DNA from: Geobacteraceae bacterium | GTDB taxonomy: Bacteria > Desulfobacterota > Desulfuromonadia > Geobacterales > Geobacteraceae | Assembly (NCBI GenBank): GCA_009773645.1 | Contig: WSYB01000048.1 | Location: forward strand, 1-35,884 | Length of the DNA: 35,884 nt | Direction: 5' to 3' | Shown here: in pieces, positions 6,794 through 15,336 of the stretch | Layout: each line of letters opens with the position of its first letter | Numbering within the stretch: position 1 is the stretch's first letter | Notes under the pieces: generated by a model | Told to the model about the DNA's origin: nothing | Databases searched by the model: none | Seen by the model: the letters and a program-made list of their open reading frames with translations, nothing else | Made by a program: the position numbers and the translations under genes

Positions 6794-7141
6794 ATGGCAG
6801 TCATAAACGATCTTGTGCTCGTGCATGTGGAGAATAAACCCGGTTTTTACGCCAGGATAGAAGACATCTCTCCCGATGTGAAGCCGGGATGGTGGCAAGT
6901 CAAACTGCTCGTCCTCACGTTTCCGCTTCAGATCTACAGCTGGATATTGGACGAGAGCCAGATAGGCGGTGCGCCATTCACCATGGGAGGGACGCCGGTT
7001 AAACTGGAAAAAGTTGTCTCTCCCGCCCCGAAGGCGGGAAAAACGGAGCACTCCGCTGTCCGGCAGAATGAGCCGAAGTGTGACGGCGAAAAGGCCGGCG
7101 CGAAGGTGGTCCCACTTTTTGACAGAAAAAAAGGAAAGTAA
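6794..7141 (+). CDS. Small conserved-looking protein of unknown function
   Basis: A 115-residue product is predicted from ATG 6794, chosen because AGGGGAGGA lies just upstream; a GTG at 6743 would add 17 Arg/Cys-rich residues that look non-coding. Residues 1-75 look like a compact beta-rich domain (VLVHVENKPGFYARIEDI, then WWQVKLLVLTFPLQIYSWIL). The rest is a low-complexity Lys/Pro/Ala tail ending PLFDRKKGK. No catalytic motif, signal or membrane helix is seen. I do not recognise a family. It is the last gene before the division cluster, whose promoter starts 160 bp on. Confidence 0.7.
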   Translation: MAVINDLVLVHVENKPGFYARIEDISPDVKPGWWQVKLLVLTFPLQIYSWILDESQIGGAPFTMGGTPVKLEKVVSPAPKAGKTEHSAVRQNEPKCDGEKAGAKVVPLFDRKKGK

Positions 7142-7304
7142 CGGTTTGCAGGGAGTTTTGTTTTTCGGCAATAAATTCTTTATGTTCACGCAAATCACCA
7201 CTGTTTCAAGCACGTTTTCTTCCCGTCTCTTTCCTCCCCCTCACCACCCTTTCAACTCCTTAATAAATCGCCGAAAAATTTCGCTTTTTAAGGTCAATTT
7301 TGCC

Positions 7305-7333
7305 TTGACAGCTTCCTTGGCCGCTAGTATAGT
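7305..7333 (+). promoter_or_regulatory. Promoter of the dcw cluster (Pmra)
   Basis: TTGACA (7305-7310), a 17-bp spacer and TATAGT (7328-7333) form a near-consensus sigma-70 promoter. Transcription would start near 7340, just at the repeated MraZ-type boxes. The 160-bp gap before it holds nothing else I can name. Confidence 0.85.
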
Positions 7334-7341
7334 TTGACCAC

Positions 7342-7378
7342 AAAGTGGTAAAAAGTGGTAAAGTGTGGCAAATGGCGG
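7342..7378 (+). promoter_or_regulatory. MraZ-binding boxes, 10-bp direct repeats
   Basis: AAAGTGGTAA (7342-7351), AAAGTGGTAA (7352-7361) and AGTGTGGCAA (7362-7371) repeat with exactly 10-bp period, with a degenerate ATGGCGG behind. MraZ proteins bind tandem GTG-containing repeats at one-helical-turn spacing in front of their own gene (TGGGN in E. coli, AAAGTG-type in Mycoplasma). The boxes cover the predicted transcription start, which suggests that MraZ represses its own operon. The identification rests on pattern and position. Confidence 0.7.
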
Positions 7379-7392
7379 CCGATAAGGGATAT

Positions 7393-7863
7393 ATGTTCTG
7401 GGGTGAGCACACAGCGACAATCGATGGCAAGGGGCGCACCAGCATTCCCGCAAAGTATCGGGAAATCTTTGTCGAAGCCTTTGATGACGAGCGCTTCTTT
7501 ATCACCAAATGCTTGGTGGACATGGGGAATGGCGAGGTCGGCCGGGGGTTGACCGCCTATCCATACAAGGAGTTTATCGCTTTTGCCGGTGGGCTGAACA
7601 AAATGGGGTATTCCGCCAATCAGATCAATGCCATACAGAGACTCGTCGTGGGCCCGGCGGTGGAGTGTTCCGCCGATAAGCTGGGGCGGGTCCTGATCCC
7701 GCCGACGCTCCGCTCATACGCCGGCCTGGAACGTGATTTAGTAGTTATAGGCATGCAGAACAAAATCGAAATCTGGAGTCAGGAGAGCTGGGACCGGGTA
7801 ATTCGTCAGGCTGAAAAGGACTACCTGAGCGCCGCTGACGCCCTGGCCATACCGGGCATCTAG
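7393..7863 (+). CDS. mraZ: MraZ, DNA-binding regulator of the dcw cluster
   Basis: MraZ carries two AbrB/SpoVT-like swapped-hairpin repeats and forms rings that bind boxes before its own gene. Repeat 1 is at residues 1-50 ([19 protein letters not shown]) and repeat 2 at about 75-125 ([16 protein letters not shown]). I chose ATG 7393 (156 aa): AAGGGA lies 5 nt upstream, and homologues start with MF-GE at this point. Upstream in-frame starts at 7345 and 7372 lie inside the MraZ boxes and lack a ribosome site. The protein is slightly longer than the usual 143-152 residues, with the extra part at the C-terminus. It is followed after 2 bp by rsmH. Confidence 0.93.
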   Translation: MFWGEHTATIDGKGRTSIPAKYREIFVEAFDDERFFITKCLVDMGNGEVGRGLTAYPYKEFIAFAGGLNKMGYSANQINAIQRLVVGPAVECSADKLGRVLIPPTLRSYAGLERDLVVIGMQNKIEIWSQESWDRVIRQAEKDYLSAADALAIPGI

Positions 7864-7865
7864 AC

Positions 7866-8801
7866 GTGGAATTTCGTCATATCTCAGTCATGCCCGCGGA
7901 GGTGATCCATTATCTGGCGCCAAAGCCGGGAGGAGTATATGTGGACGGCACCGTGGGCGGCGCCGGCCATGCCGTGGAAATACTTGAAGCCTCCTCACCC
8001 GACGGCCGTTTGATAGGCCTCGATCGCGACGCTGAGGCCCTCAAGGCTGCAGCCCTCAGACTTGCCCCTTATAAGGAGAGGGCAAGCCTGCTCCATATGA
8101 ATTTCGCCGGAGTTGCCGAGGGGCTGGCGGAGCTTGGCATCGAAGAGATTGACGGGTTTCTCCTCGATCTGGGGGTTTCCTCCTACCAGTTGGATAAAGG
8201 GGATCGAGGTTTCAGCTTCCAGCACGACGCCCCCCTCGACATGCGGATGGATACAGGTTCGGGCGCACCCGCGGCCGATCTGGTAAATACGCTGCCGGAG
8301 GAGGAACTGGCGAGGATCATCCGTGAATACGGCGAGGAGCGCTGGGCCAAACGGATCGCGTCGTTCATCGTCAGGGCGAGAGTAGAGTCCCCTATCATCA
8401 CCACCCTGCAACTGGTGGATATCATCAAGGGGGCGATTCCCCGGGCAAAATGGGAAGAGAGGCTCCACCCGGCAACCAGAACTTTCCAGGCCCTGCGGAT
8501 TGCGGTAAATGAGGAGCTCACGAGCCTCGAACAGGGCTTGGCCTCTGGCCTAAGGCTTTTGAAAAAGGGAGGGAGAGCGGTAGTCATATCGTTTCACTCC
8601 CTGGAAGACAGGATAGTAAAGAATACCATCCGCACCCTGGCACAGGGATGCGTGTGCCCGAAAACAATTCCTGTCTGTGTCTGCGGCAAGACTCCCGCAT
8701 TGCGGATACTGACAGGCAAGCCGGTTATGGCCGGGGAGCCGGAAGTGGCGGCGAATCCCAGGGCGCGCAGCGCAAGGCTCAGGGGCGCGGAAAAATTGTA
8801 A
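7866..8801 (+). CDS. rsmH: RsmH, 16S rRNA m4C1402 methyltransferase
   Basis: RsmH (MraW) N4-methylates C1402 in the ribosomal P site using SAM. The 311-residue protein has the family's N-terminal HISVMPAEV box, the SAM loop [10 protein letters not shown] near residue 25, GLDRDAEAL near 53, [11 protein letters not shown] near 102-112 and [13 protein letters not shown] near 240. The start is GTG 7866, two bases after the mraZ stop, so translation is probably coupled. It has normal length and an intact sequence, with the usual basic C-terminal tail. The position directly after mraZ is canonical. Confidence 0.95.
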   Translation: MEFRHISVMPAEVIHYLAPKPGGVYVDGTVGGAGHAVEILEASSPDGRLIGLDRDAEALKAAALRLAPYKERASLLHMNFAGVAEGLAELGIEEIDGFLLDLGVSSYQLDKGDRGFSFQHDAPLDMRMDTGSGAPAADLVNTLPEEELARIIREYGEERWAKRIASFIVRARVESPIITTLQLVDIIKGAIPRAKWEERLHPATRTFQALRIAVNEELTSLEQGLASGLRLLKKGGRAVVISFHSLEDRIVKNTIRTLAQGCVCPKTIPVCVCGKTPALRILTGKPVMAGEPEVAANPRARSARLRGAEKL

Positions 8802-8869
8802 AAAGTTCTAAACTCGATGTTAATAACCTTGATCCTCGGACCTCGAACCTGTTTTTTAAGGAGGTAGCC

Positions 8870-9205
8870 ATGGCCAACGCCAAGGCCGCATACAGCAAGG
8901 TGGCGGCTCCCAAAAAGTTAGCCGCCGAATATGCCCAGCGCGGGGACCTTTTTCCCTATCTTATCGTGGTAATGGTTCTTCTGACGCTGGTCTCGATCTT
9001 TCATGTCTGGTCACGGGTTGAGGTGATCGACCTGAATCTCCGGATTGCCGAGGTGAAGCGGCAGCTGAAGGAGCAGCAGCAGGAGCATAACAGGCTCACG
9101 CTGGAGGGGGCTTCGCTCAAAACGCCGGCGCGGATAGAGGCGCTGGCAAAAGGGGAGCTGGGAATGGCGCTTCCGCAGGACCAACAGGTGGTCGTCGTAA
9201 AATGA
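8870..9205 (+). CDS. ftsL: FtsL-type divisome protein
   Basis: The 111-residue product shows the FtsL layout: a short cytoplasmic N-terminus, one transmembrane helix at about 27-46 (LFPYLIVVMVLLTLVSIF) and a periplasmic coiled coil (about 50-85, QLKEQQQEHNRL), ending in a short tail. FtsL forms a trimer with FtsQ and FtsB and activates FtsWI. ATG 8870 is selected for its strong AAGGAGG site; the frame is open further upstream but without support. Position between rsmH and ftsI confirms the call, because FtsL sequences are poorly conserved. The 68-bp gap after rsmH shows nothing notable. Its stop overlaps the ftsI start (ATGA). Confidence 0.88.
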   Translation: MANAKAAYSKVAAPKKLAAEYAQRGDLFPYLIVVMVLLTLVSIFHVWSRVEVIDLNLRIAEVKRQLKEQQQEHNRLTLEGASLKTPARIEALAKGELGMALPQDQQVVVVK

Positions 9206-11166
9206 AGGACGGCAAAGAGAAATGGGCAAGGGTCCGTATTCGACTGATCGGCGGCCTTTTTGCGTTTTTCTTTGCCATTACCTCGGCCCGTGCCTTCTAC
9301 CTCCAGGTGATAAATAAAGAGCAGCTGATCAAGCTGGCGGATAAGCAACACCAGAAAATCGTTCCCCTCACCCCGGTTCGCGGGGCCATTTACGACCGAA
9401 ATAGCGCCGAACTGGCGGTATCCATAGATATGGACTCCTGCTATGCAGAGCCCCGCAACATGGAGAACATCAGGGAGGCAGCAGCCAGGCTTGCACCTGT
9501 CCTGGGGATTGCGAGGGAGACCCTCGAAAAGAAGCTGACCGGCAGCAGGCATTTTGTCTGGCTGCAGCGGCGTATCACACCGGATATAGTCAAGAAGATC
9601 AAGGACCTGGAGATTGAAGGTGTCGGTTTTGTCAAGGAAAGCAAACGGTTTTATCCCCACTCGGAGATGGCGAGTCATGTGATCGGCTTCACGGGAGTCG
9701 ACCCGGAGGGGCTGGAAGGGATCGAGCTCAAGTACGATGCCACTATCCTGGGGAACACCGGTTATCTAGTGACGGAACGGGATGCGCTGGGGCGTGACAT
9801 AGCCTTGAAGGGAACAGTGGTGAAGAGCGCATCCCGAGGGCACAACGTCACCCTGACACTGGACAAAAATATCCAGTACATAGCCGAAAAAGAGCTGGCC
9901 AAGGCCGTGGAGTCATGCGGCGCCAAAGGAGGGATTGCGCTGGTCATGGAGCCTGAGAGCGGCAAAGTGCTGGCAATGGCAAATTATCCCGGTTTCAATC
10001 CCAACTCCTATTTCAGATATCAGCCTGGCCTGTTGCGGAACAGGTCCATTGCGGACAGCTTTGAGCCGGGGTCCACCTTCAAGGTATTCCTTGTTGCCGC
10101 TGCACTGGAGGAACGGGCGGTTACCCCCCGAGACGGCTTTAACTGCGAAAACGGCAGTTACTCCATAGGGGGGAGAACCATCCATGACACCCATAAATAC
10201 GGGCATCTCAGCGTTGCCGAGGTTCTCAAATATTCCAGCAATATCGGGGCTGCCAAAATTGGGAGCAGGCTTGGGCAGGACAGGCTTTATGGCTATTTGA
10301 AGAAATTCGGCTTTGGCGAAAAAAGCGGCATCGACCTCCCCGGCGAGGCTGGTGGCCATTTGCGCGACAAAAGTCAGTGGTTCGGCGTTGACCTTGCCAC
10401 CATATCGTTCGGGCAAGGGGTTTCATCGACCTCCATCCAGCTGGCAGCGGCCATATCGGCGGTTGCCAACGGAGGCCTCCTGATGAAGCCCTTTGTGGTG
10501 GAAACAATCACCGACGAAAACGGCAATGCGCTGCAGCAATTCTCACCCCAGGCGCGGCAGCGGGTAATATCTCCGGAAACCGCCAGTATAGTGGCAAAGA
10601 TGATGGAAGGGGTTACGGTTGAAGGGGGGACCGGCGCGGCAGCGGCTGTCGAGGGGTACCGCGTGGCGGGCAAGACCGGCACCGCCCAGAAGGTTGATCC
10701 GGTGACCAGAGGGTACTCTGTAGACAAGCGCACCGCCTCCTTCATCGGCTTTGTGCCTGCCGACAAACCACGGCTGACGATTCTGGTGGTCATCGATGAA
10801 CCTAAAACCAGTCCTTACGGGGGGGTGGTGGCTGCCCCGGCTTTCGGCGCCATTGCTTTGCAGTCACTCTGTTATTTAAAGGTGCCGCCGGGCAAAAGTG
10901 AGCGGACCAAGCACGAAAAAAACGTGGTGAAAGCGGTTGAGCCTTCCGAAATGGCCGCGGAGGGAACAATAGATGAGGGGACCGAAGGCGGGGTCATGCC
11001 CGATTTTCGGGGGATGAGCATGCGCCATGTGTTGCGGTCAATGGAGAAGAAGGGTCTGAATGTGAAACTCATCGGTAGCGGGCGAGCCGTGGAGCAAAAT
11101 CCTCAGCCCGGCCGAAAAATCGGGGCGTCGGATCGGGTATGGGTAAAATTTGCGCCTGCAGCGTGA
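9202..11166 (+). CDS. ftsI: FtsI/PBP3-type septal transpeptidase with C-terminal PASTA domain
   Basis: FtsI crosslinks septal peptidoglycan as partner of FtsW. The 654-residue protein has an N-terminal transmembrane helix (about 13-33), a PBP dimerisation domain and a transpeptidase domain with all three active-site motifs: S291-TFK (SxxK), S345-S-N347 (SxN) and K491-TG. Residues 594-652 (from MPDFRGMSMRHVL to the end) form one PASTA domain. PASTA is common in division PBPs of Gram-positives and deltaproteobacteria but absent from E. coli FtsI. Translation is coupled to ftsL by a 4-bp overlap. No defects are seen. Confidence 0.95.
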   Translation: MKDGKEKWARVRIRLIGGLFAFFFAITSARAFYLQVINKEQLIKLADKQHQKIVPLTPVRGAIYDRNSAELAVSIDMDSCYAEPRNMENIREAAARLAPVLGIARETLEKKLTGSRHFVWLQRRITPDIVKKIKDLEIEGVGFVKESKRFYPHSEMASHVIGFTGVDPEGLEGIELKYDATILGNTGYLVTERDALGRDIALKGTVVKSASRGHNVTLTLDKNIQYIAEKELAKAVESCGAKGGIALVMEPESGKVLAMANYPGFNPNSYFRYQPGLLRNRSIADSFEPGSTFKVFLVAAALEERAVTPRDGFNCENGSYSIGGRTIHDTHKYGHLSVAEVLKYSSNIGAAKIGSRLGQDRLYGYLKKFGFGEKSGIDLPGEAGGHLRDKSQWFGVDLATISFGQGVSSTSIQLAAAISAVANGGLLMKPFVVETITDENGNALQQFSPQARQRVISPETASIVAKMMEGVTVEGGTGAAAAVEGYRVAGKTGTAQKVDPVTRGYSVDKRTASFIGFVPADKPRLTILVVIDEPKTSPYGGVVAAPAFGAIALQSLCYLKVPPGKSERTKHEKNVVKAVEPSEMAAEGTIDEGTEGGVMPDFRGMSMRHVLRSMEKKGLNVKLIGSGRAVEQNPQPGRKIGASDRVWVKFAPAA

Positions 11167-11181
11167 GGGGAAAACAAGTGC

Positions 11182-11207
11182 GGGAAAAAACTTTTGACAT
11201 TTTTCCC
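11182..11207 (+). other. Stem-loop between ftsI and murE
   Basis: GGGAAAAA (11182-11189) and TTTTTCCC (11200-11207) form an 8-bp perfect stem with a 10-nt loop, in the 54-bp gap ahead of the murE start at 11221. There is no T-run after the stem, so it is more likely a processing or translation-modulating structure than a terminator. Confidence 0.45.
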
Positions 11208-11220
11208 CCAATGAGGTCAA

Positions 11221-12747
11221 ATGCTTCTTGCCGACTTAATTAAATCTGTTACTCCGCTGTCGGTAGGCGGGAGTACCGAACTGGAGATCCAGGGGCTCTT
11301 CTATGATTCACGGAAGGCTGAGCCCGGGGGTCTCTTTTTCGCTTTAAGGGGAGCTGCTTTCGACGGCCACCGCTTTATCGAGACCGCGGTGAAGGCCGGT
11401 GCTACTGCAGTAGTAGTGGAAGACGAATCGTTAGTCCCGTCGGGAGTCACCTATGTAAAGGTGGCCGACGCCCGCCTCGCCATGTCCCGGATGGCTGCAG
11501 CCTTCTATCGCAATCCGACCGCCGCTGTTCCTCTCATCGGAATTACCGGCACAAACGGTAAAACCACTACCACCTACCTGATTGAAGCGATTCTGGAGAA
11601 GGCGGGAATAGCCGTGGCCGTGCTCGGAACCGTCAGCTACCGTTTCAGGGAGAGGGCCATCCCGGCGCCCCACACAACCCCGGAGTCGGTGGACCTGCAA
11701 ATGATCCTGCGGGACCTGGTTGGCCTGGGGGCCGGCGGGGTGGTGATGGAAGTCTCATCCCACGCCCTTGAGCAGCACAGGGTTGACGGCTGCCAATTCG
11801 ACATCGGCGTCTTCACCAATCTGACCCGCGACCACCTTGACTACCACCACGACATGGAGTCGTACCTGGCGAGCAAGATGCGGCTCTTCTCCGAACTTTT
11901 GACCGCCGATGAAGCCAAGCCCGTGCGCCGGGCCGTGGTCAACATAGATGATCCCTACGGGCATTTGATTGCACGGGGAGCGGCCTGCCCGGTGATTACC
12001 TACGGGCTGGTGGCCGATTCCCTGGTTACCGCCAGGGACGTTGAATTTTCGGTCGCGGGCATCTCCGGGGTGCTGGTGACCCCCAAGGGGGAAATACCGT
12101 TTCGTTCCCGCATGCTGGGGCGGTTCAACCTCTACAACATCCTTTCAGCGGCCGCTGTTGGGGCCGCTCTTGACCTGCCGCTTTCCGCGATCCAGGCGGG
12201 CATTGAGGAGCACAAAAATGTGCCGGGAAGACTTGAAAGGGTTGCCGGCGACCGGGGAGTTACCCTGCTGGTCGATTACGCCCATACCGGCGATGCCCTG
12301 GAGAATGTTCTCCGCACTCTGAAGGACTTGGCTGTCGGGCGGATCATCACGGTATTCGGGTGCGGCGGAGACCGGGACCGGGGGAAACGGCCGGTAATGG
12401 GGGAGGTGGCCGTGACCTACAGCGACCTGGCTGTCATCACTTCCGACAATCCCCGCTCCGAGGAGCCCCGTGCCATCATGGAGGATATCAGGGCCGGCAT
12501 ACTGCCGCTTGGGATGAGGGAATACCGTGAGGCGGAGTTGGCTGACGATTTTCTCGGGAAGGGATTTGTCGCCATCGAGGCCCGCCGCGAGGCCATAAGG
12601 CTTGCGGTCAGGCTTGCCATGCCCGGCGACATCGTTCTCCTGGCCGGCAAGGGACACGAGGATTACCAGATAATCGGCAATGTAAAGCACCATTTCGACG
12701 ACCGGGAAGAGGCGGCAGCCGCCTTCCGGGAGTTGCAGGCAGGGTAA
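11221..12747 (+). CDS. murE: MurE, UDP-MurNAc-dipeptide:meso-diaminopimelate ligase
   Basis: MurE adds the third residue of the peptidoglycan stem peptide in the cytoplasm, using ATP. The 508-residue protein has the ATP loop [11 protein letters not shown] near residue 106-117, the central-domain carbamylated-lysine region, and the amino-acid selectivity motif DNPR at 409-412 (SDNPRSEEP). DNPR is diagnostic for meso-diaminopimelate rather than lysine, so the wall is the Gram-negative A1-gamma type. Start ATG 11221 follows GAGGTCAA. Length and domains are normal. murF follows within 30 bp. Confidence 0.96.
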   Translation: MLLADLIKSVTPLSVGGSTELEIQGLFYDSRKAEPGGLFFALRGAAFDGHRFIETAVKAGATAVVVEDESLVPSGVTYVKVADARLAMSRMAAAFYRNPTAAVPLIGITGTNGKTTTTYLIEAILEKAGIAVAVLGTVSYRFRERAIPAPHTTPESVDLQMILRDLVGLGAGGVVMEVSSHALEQHRVDGCQFDIGVFTNLTRDHLDYHHDMESYLASKMRLFSELLTADEAKPVRRAVVNIDDPYGHLIARGAACPVITYGLVADSLVTARDVEFSVAGISGVLVTPKGEIPFRSRMLGRFNLYNILSAAAVGAALDLPLSAIQAGIEEHKNVPGRLERVAGDRGVTLLVDYAHTGDALENVLRTLKDLAVGRIITVFGCGGDRDRGKRPVMGEVAVTYSDLAVITSDNPRSEEPRAIMEDIRAGILPLGMREYREAELADDFLGKGFVAIEARREAIRLAVRLAMPGDIVLLAGKGHEDYQIIGNVKHHFDDREEAAAAFRELQAG

Positions 12748-12777
12748 CCTGTTTTGATAAAGAGGTCGGTATTCAGT

Positions 12778-14188
12778 ATGTTCACAGTTGAAGAAATAGC
12801 CCGGGCTACCGGCGGTACCGTCATCGGCAATAAGGACGCCGTGGTAACCGGCGTCTCAACCGATTCACGGCAGGTCCGGGCCGGTGAAATTTTTGTCGCC
12901 CTGAAGGGGGCCAGTTTCGACGGCCACGATTATATCGCTGCGGCCGCGGAAAGGGGGGTCCGGGTGGGTTTTCCTTGCGGAAGCCGGGTGGGCCGGTCGC
13001 ACCAGGATTCCCGATGGGGCCTCCTGCATTGCCGTGCCCGACACCTTGAGGGGACTGGGGGATGTGGCCGCCTTTCACCGCAAAAGGTTTACAATACCGG
13101 TGGTCGGCGTCACCGGGAGCAACGGCAAGACCACTACCAAGGAGATGCTGGCCGCAATCCTGGCGAGGACCGGGCCGGGTCTGAAAACCAGCGGCAATCT
13201 GAACAACCTGATCGGCCTGCCGCAGATGCTGCTGTGTCTGACCGAAGGAGACCTCTGGGCGGTGCTGGAAATGGGGATGAGTGAACCGGGAGAGATCGAC
13301 AGGCTGGCGGAACTGGCCATGCCGGCTGTAGGGGTAATAACCAATGCCTTTCCCGCCCACCTGGAGAGCATGGGGAGTGTAGAGGCGGTTGCCAGGGCCA
13401 AGGGGGAGCTGTTCCTCCGTCTCCCGGTAGGAGGCTGCGCGGTGTATAACGCCGATGATCCCCTGATTGCCGGCTCTCCTTCCCCGGAAGGGGTAAAAAG
13501 GCTCTCCTTCGGCCTCCATGGAGCGGATGTAAGCGCCGGAGAAATCAAGGGCTGCGGAGTGAACGGCCAGAGCTTTATGCTGCGTCTGCCGGGAGAACAC
13601 CTGCCGGTCAGGATGAAGGCATTCGGGGTGCACAATATCTATAACGCACTTGCCGCCGCCGCGGCGGCAACGGCCCTGGAAGTGGCGCCGCAGATGATCC
13701 GGGCGGGACTGGAGGCGTTCATCCCCTATGAGAAGCGGTTTAACCTGGAAGAAGTTGACGGGATCATCCTCATTGACGACAGCTACAACGCCAATCCCGC
13801 TTCCATGGAAGCCGCCCTGGTGACGTTGCGCGATATGAAAGAGGAGTGCCGCGCCATTGCGGTGTTGGGAGACATGCTGGAGCTGGGGAAAGGGTCGCCT
13901 CAGGCACACCGTGAGCTGGGAAGGCTCGCCGCCTCCTGTGCGGACCGCCTCTATGTCATGGGAGAGATGGCGGACCTCACGGCGGCAGGGGCAGCCGAGG
14001 CGGGACTTGCATCTGACGAGATCATTAAAGCGCAGAGCCATGAGGATATCCTTTCAGATCTCCGGCGGACCCTGACCAAGGGAGACTACCTTCTCGTCAA
14101 AGGGTCGCGCGGCATGCGGATGGAGACCGTGGCGGAGGGGGTCCGGCGCGGGTTCGATGTGGTCCGGATGACTGAGGGGGCGGCCTGA
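12778..14188 (+). pseudogene. murF: MurF, UDP-MurNAc-tripeptide:D-Ala-D-Ala ligase, interrupted by a +1 frameshift
   Basis: MurF adds D-Ala-D-Ala to complete the UDP-MurNAc-pentapeptide. The N-terminal domain is read in one frame from ATG 12778 (MFTVEEIARATGGT) to about 12966, and the rest (VFLAEAG, then VPDTLRGLGDVAAF, the ATP loop VTGSNGKTTTKE, DDSYNANPASME, GDMLELG) in the next frame from about 12968 to TGA 14186-14188. Removing one G in the G-rich stretch 12952-12968 restores one continuous MurF of normal length (about 470 aa). Both parts are well conserved and no other murF is in view. The gene is normally essential, so a sequencing or assembly error is the simplest cause; a true lesion or recoding is possible. 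The end overlaps the mraY start. Confidence 0.88.
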
Positions 14189-15264
14189 TGCTCTACCATC
14201 TCTTCTATCCGCTGGCGTCAAGCTTCAAGTTCTTCAACGTCTTCAAGTACCTGACGTTCAGGACCATCTACGCCATGATCACGGCGCTCATCGTCTCCTT
14301 CATCCTGGGCCCCTGGATCATCCGCAGGCTGGAGGCTATGCAGGCGAGGCAGGTGATCAGGACCGACGGCCCCGAGTCCCACCTGAAAAAGGCGGGGACC
14401 CCGACCATGGGAGGGGTGCTGATCCTGGCGGCCATCGTGATACCGACCCTGTTGTGGGCCGACCTGACCAATATCTACATCTGGGTGACCCTCTTCATCA
14501 TTATAGGCTACGGCCTGATCGGTTTTGTGGACGACTATAAGAAGGTGGTGGAAAAAAATCCCAAGGGGCTTTCCCCGCGGCAGAAAACCTTCTGGCAGGT
14601 GCTGTTGGCCGCCGCCGTGGGGATATTCCTCTATAACCTGCCGGGATTTTCCACCGATCTCTTCGTCCCGTTCTTCAAGAGGTTCCACCCGGACCTGGGG
14701 CTCCTCTTCATCCCCTTTGCCGCAGTGGTCATCTTCGGGGCGAGCAGTGCCGTCAACCTGACCGACGGCCTGGACGGCCTCGCCATCGGACCGGTGGCGA
14801 TCAATGCCGCCACCTATATGCTCTTTACCTATATAGCCGGCAACACCAAGTTTTCCAGTTATTTACAGATTCCGTACGTGCCGGGTTCAGGCGAGCTTGC
14901 CGTGCTGTGCGGCGCCATGGTCGGGGCGGGCCTCGGCTTTCTCTGGTACAACTCCTATCCGGCCGAGGTCTTCATGGGTGATGTGGGGTCCCTCTCACTG
15001 GGAGGGGCTCTCGGCACCCTTGCGGTCATCACCAAACAAGAGATACTCCTCGTCATCGTCGGGGGGATATTTGTGATCGAGGCGCTGTCGGTAATTTTCC
15101 AGGTGGGCTCCTATAAATACCGCGGCAAGAGGATCTTCCGCATGGCCCCCATCCATCACCACTTCGAGCTTAAGGGGGTGGCGGAGCCGAAGATCATCGT
15201 CCGGTTCTGGATCATCACCATCATCCTGGCGCTGGTGGCCATATCGACACTTAAGATGCGGTAG
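14188..15264 (+). CDS. mraY: MraY, phospho-MurNAc-pentapeptide transferase
   Basis: MraY moves phospho-MurNAc-pentapeptide from UDP to undecaprenyl phosphate in the inner membrane, making lipid I. The 358-residue protein has about ten hydrophobic helices and the family's catalytic loops: DDYKK with [10 protein letters not shown] near residues 113-132, [12 protein letters not shown] near 190-202, and HHHFELKG near 322-330. The ATG overlaps the murF stop by one base (TGATG), so it is coupled to murF. Length and sequence are normal. Confidence 0.96.
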   Translation: MLYHLFYPLASSFKFFNVFKYLTFRTIYAMITALIVSFILGPWIIRRLEAMQARQVIRTDGPESHLKKAGTPTMGGVLILAAIVIPTLLWADLTNIYIWVTLFIIIGYGLIGFVDDYKKVVEKNPKGLSPRQKTFWQVLLAAAVGIFLYNLPGFSTDLFVPFFKRFHPDLGLLFIPFAAVVIFGASSAVNLTDGLDGLAIGPVAINAATYMLFTYIAGNTKFSSYLQIPYVPGSGELAVLCGAMVGAGLGFLWYNSYPAEVFMGDVGSLSLGGALGTLAVITKQEILLVIVGGIFVIEALSVIFQVGSYKYRGKRIFRMAPIHHHFELKGVAEPKIIVRFWIITIILALVAISTLKMR

Positions 15265-15278
15265 TACCGTGCTGCGTA

Positions 15279-15316
15279 ATCCGACGGATCGGTCCGATCC
15301 GACCGATCCGTCGGAT
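15279..15316. repeat. Perfect 16-bp inverted repeat between mraY and murD
   Basis: ATCCGACGGATCGGTC at 15279-15294 and its exact complement at 15301-15316 flank the 6-nt loop CGATCC. The unit is built from the repeated words CCGATC/GATCGG. It lies in the only sizeable gap between mraY and murD, with an A-run, not a T-run, behind. It looks like a short dispersed palindrome (REP-like) or an RNA processing hairpin. Confidence 0.7.
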
Positions 15317-15336
15317 CAGAAAAAAGGGCACGCAGG

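Noticed and set aside
5627-7213. Long minus-strand open frame across rnpB and the YkgJ-like gene
   Set aside because: It runs straight through the clearly structured RNase P RNA and two genes on the other strand; composition is not protein-like.
7342-7371. 10-bp repeats before mraZ considered as part of the coding region (start at 7345)
   Set aside because: A start there has no ribosome site and adds residues absent from MraZ homologues; the repeats fit operator boxes better.
12821-14041. Long minus-strand open frame (about 400 codons) across murF
   Set aside because: It mirrors the GC-rich coding bias of murF on the other strand, has no ribosome site and reads as low-plausibility Arg/Gly/His-rich protein.
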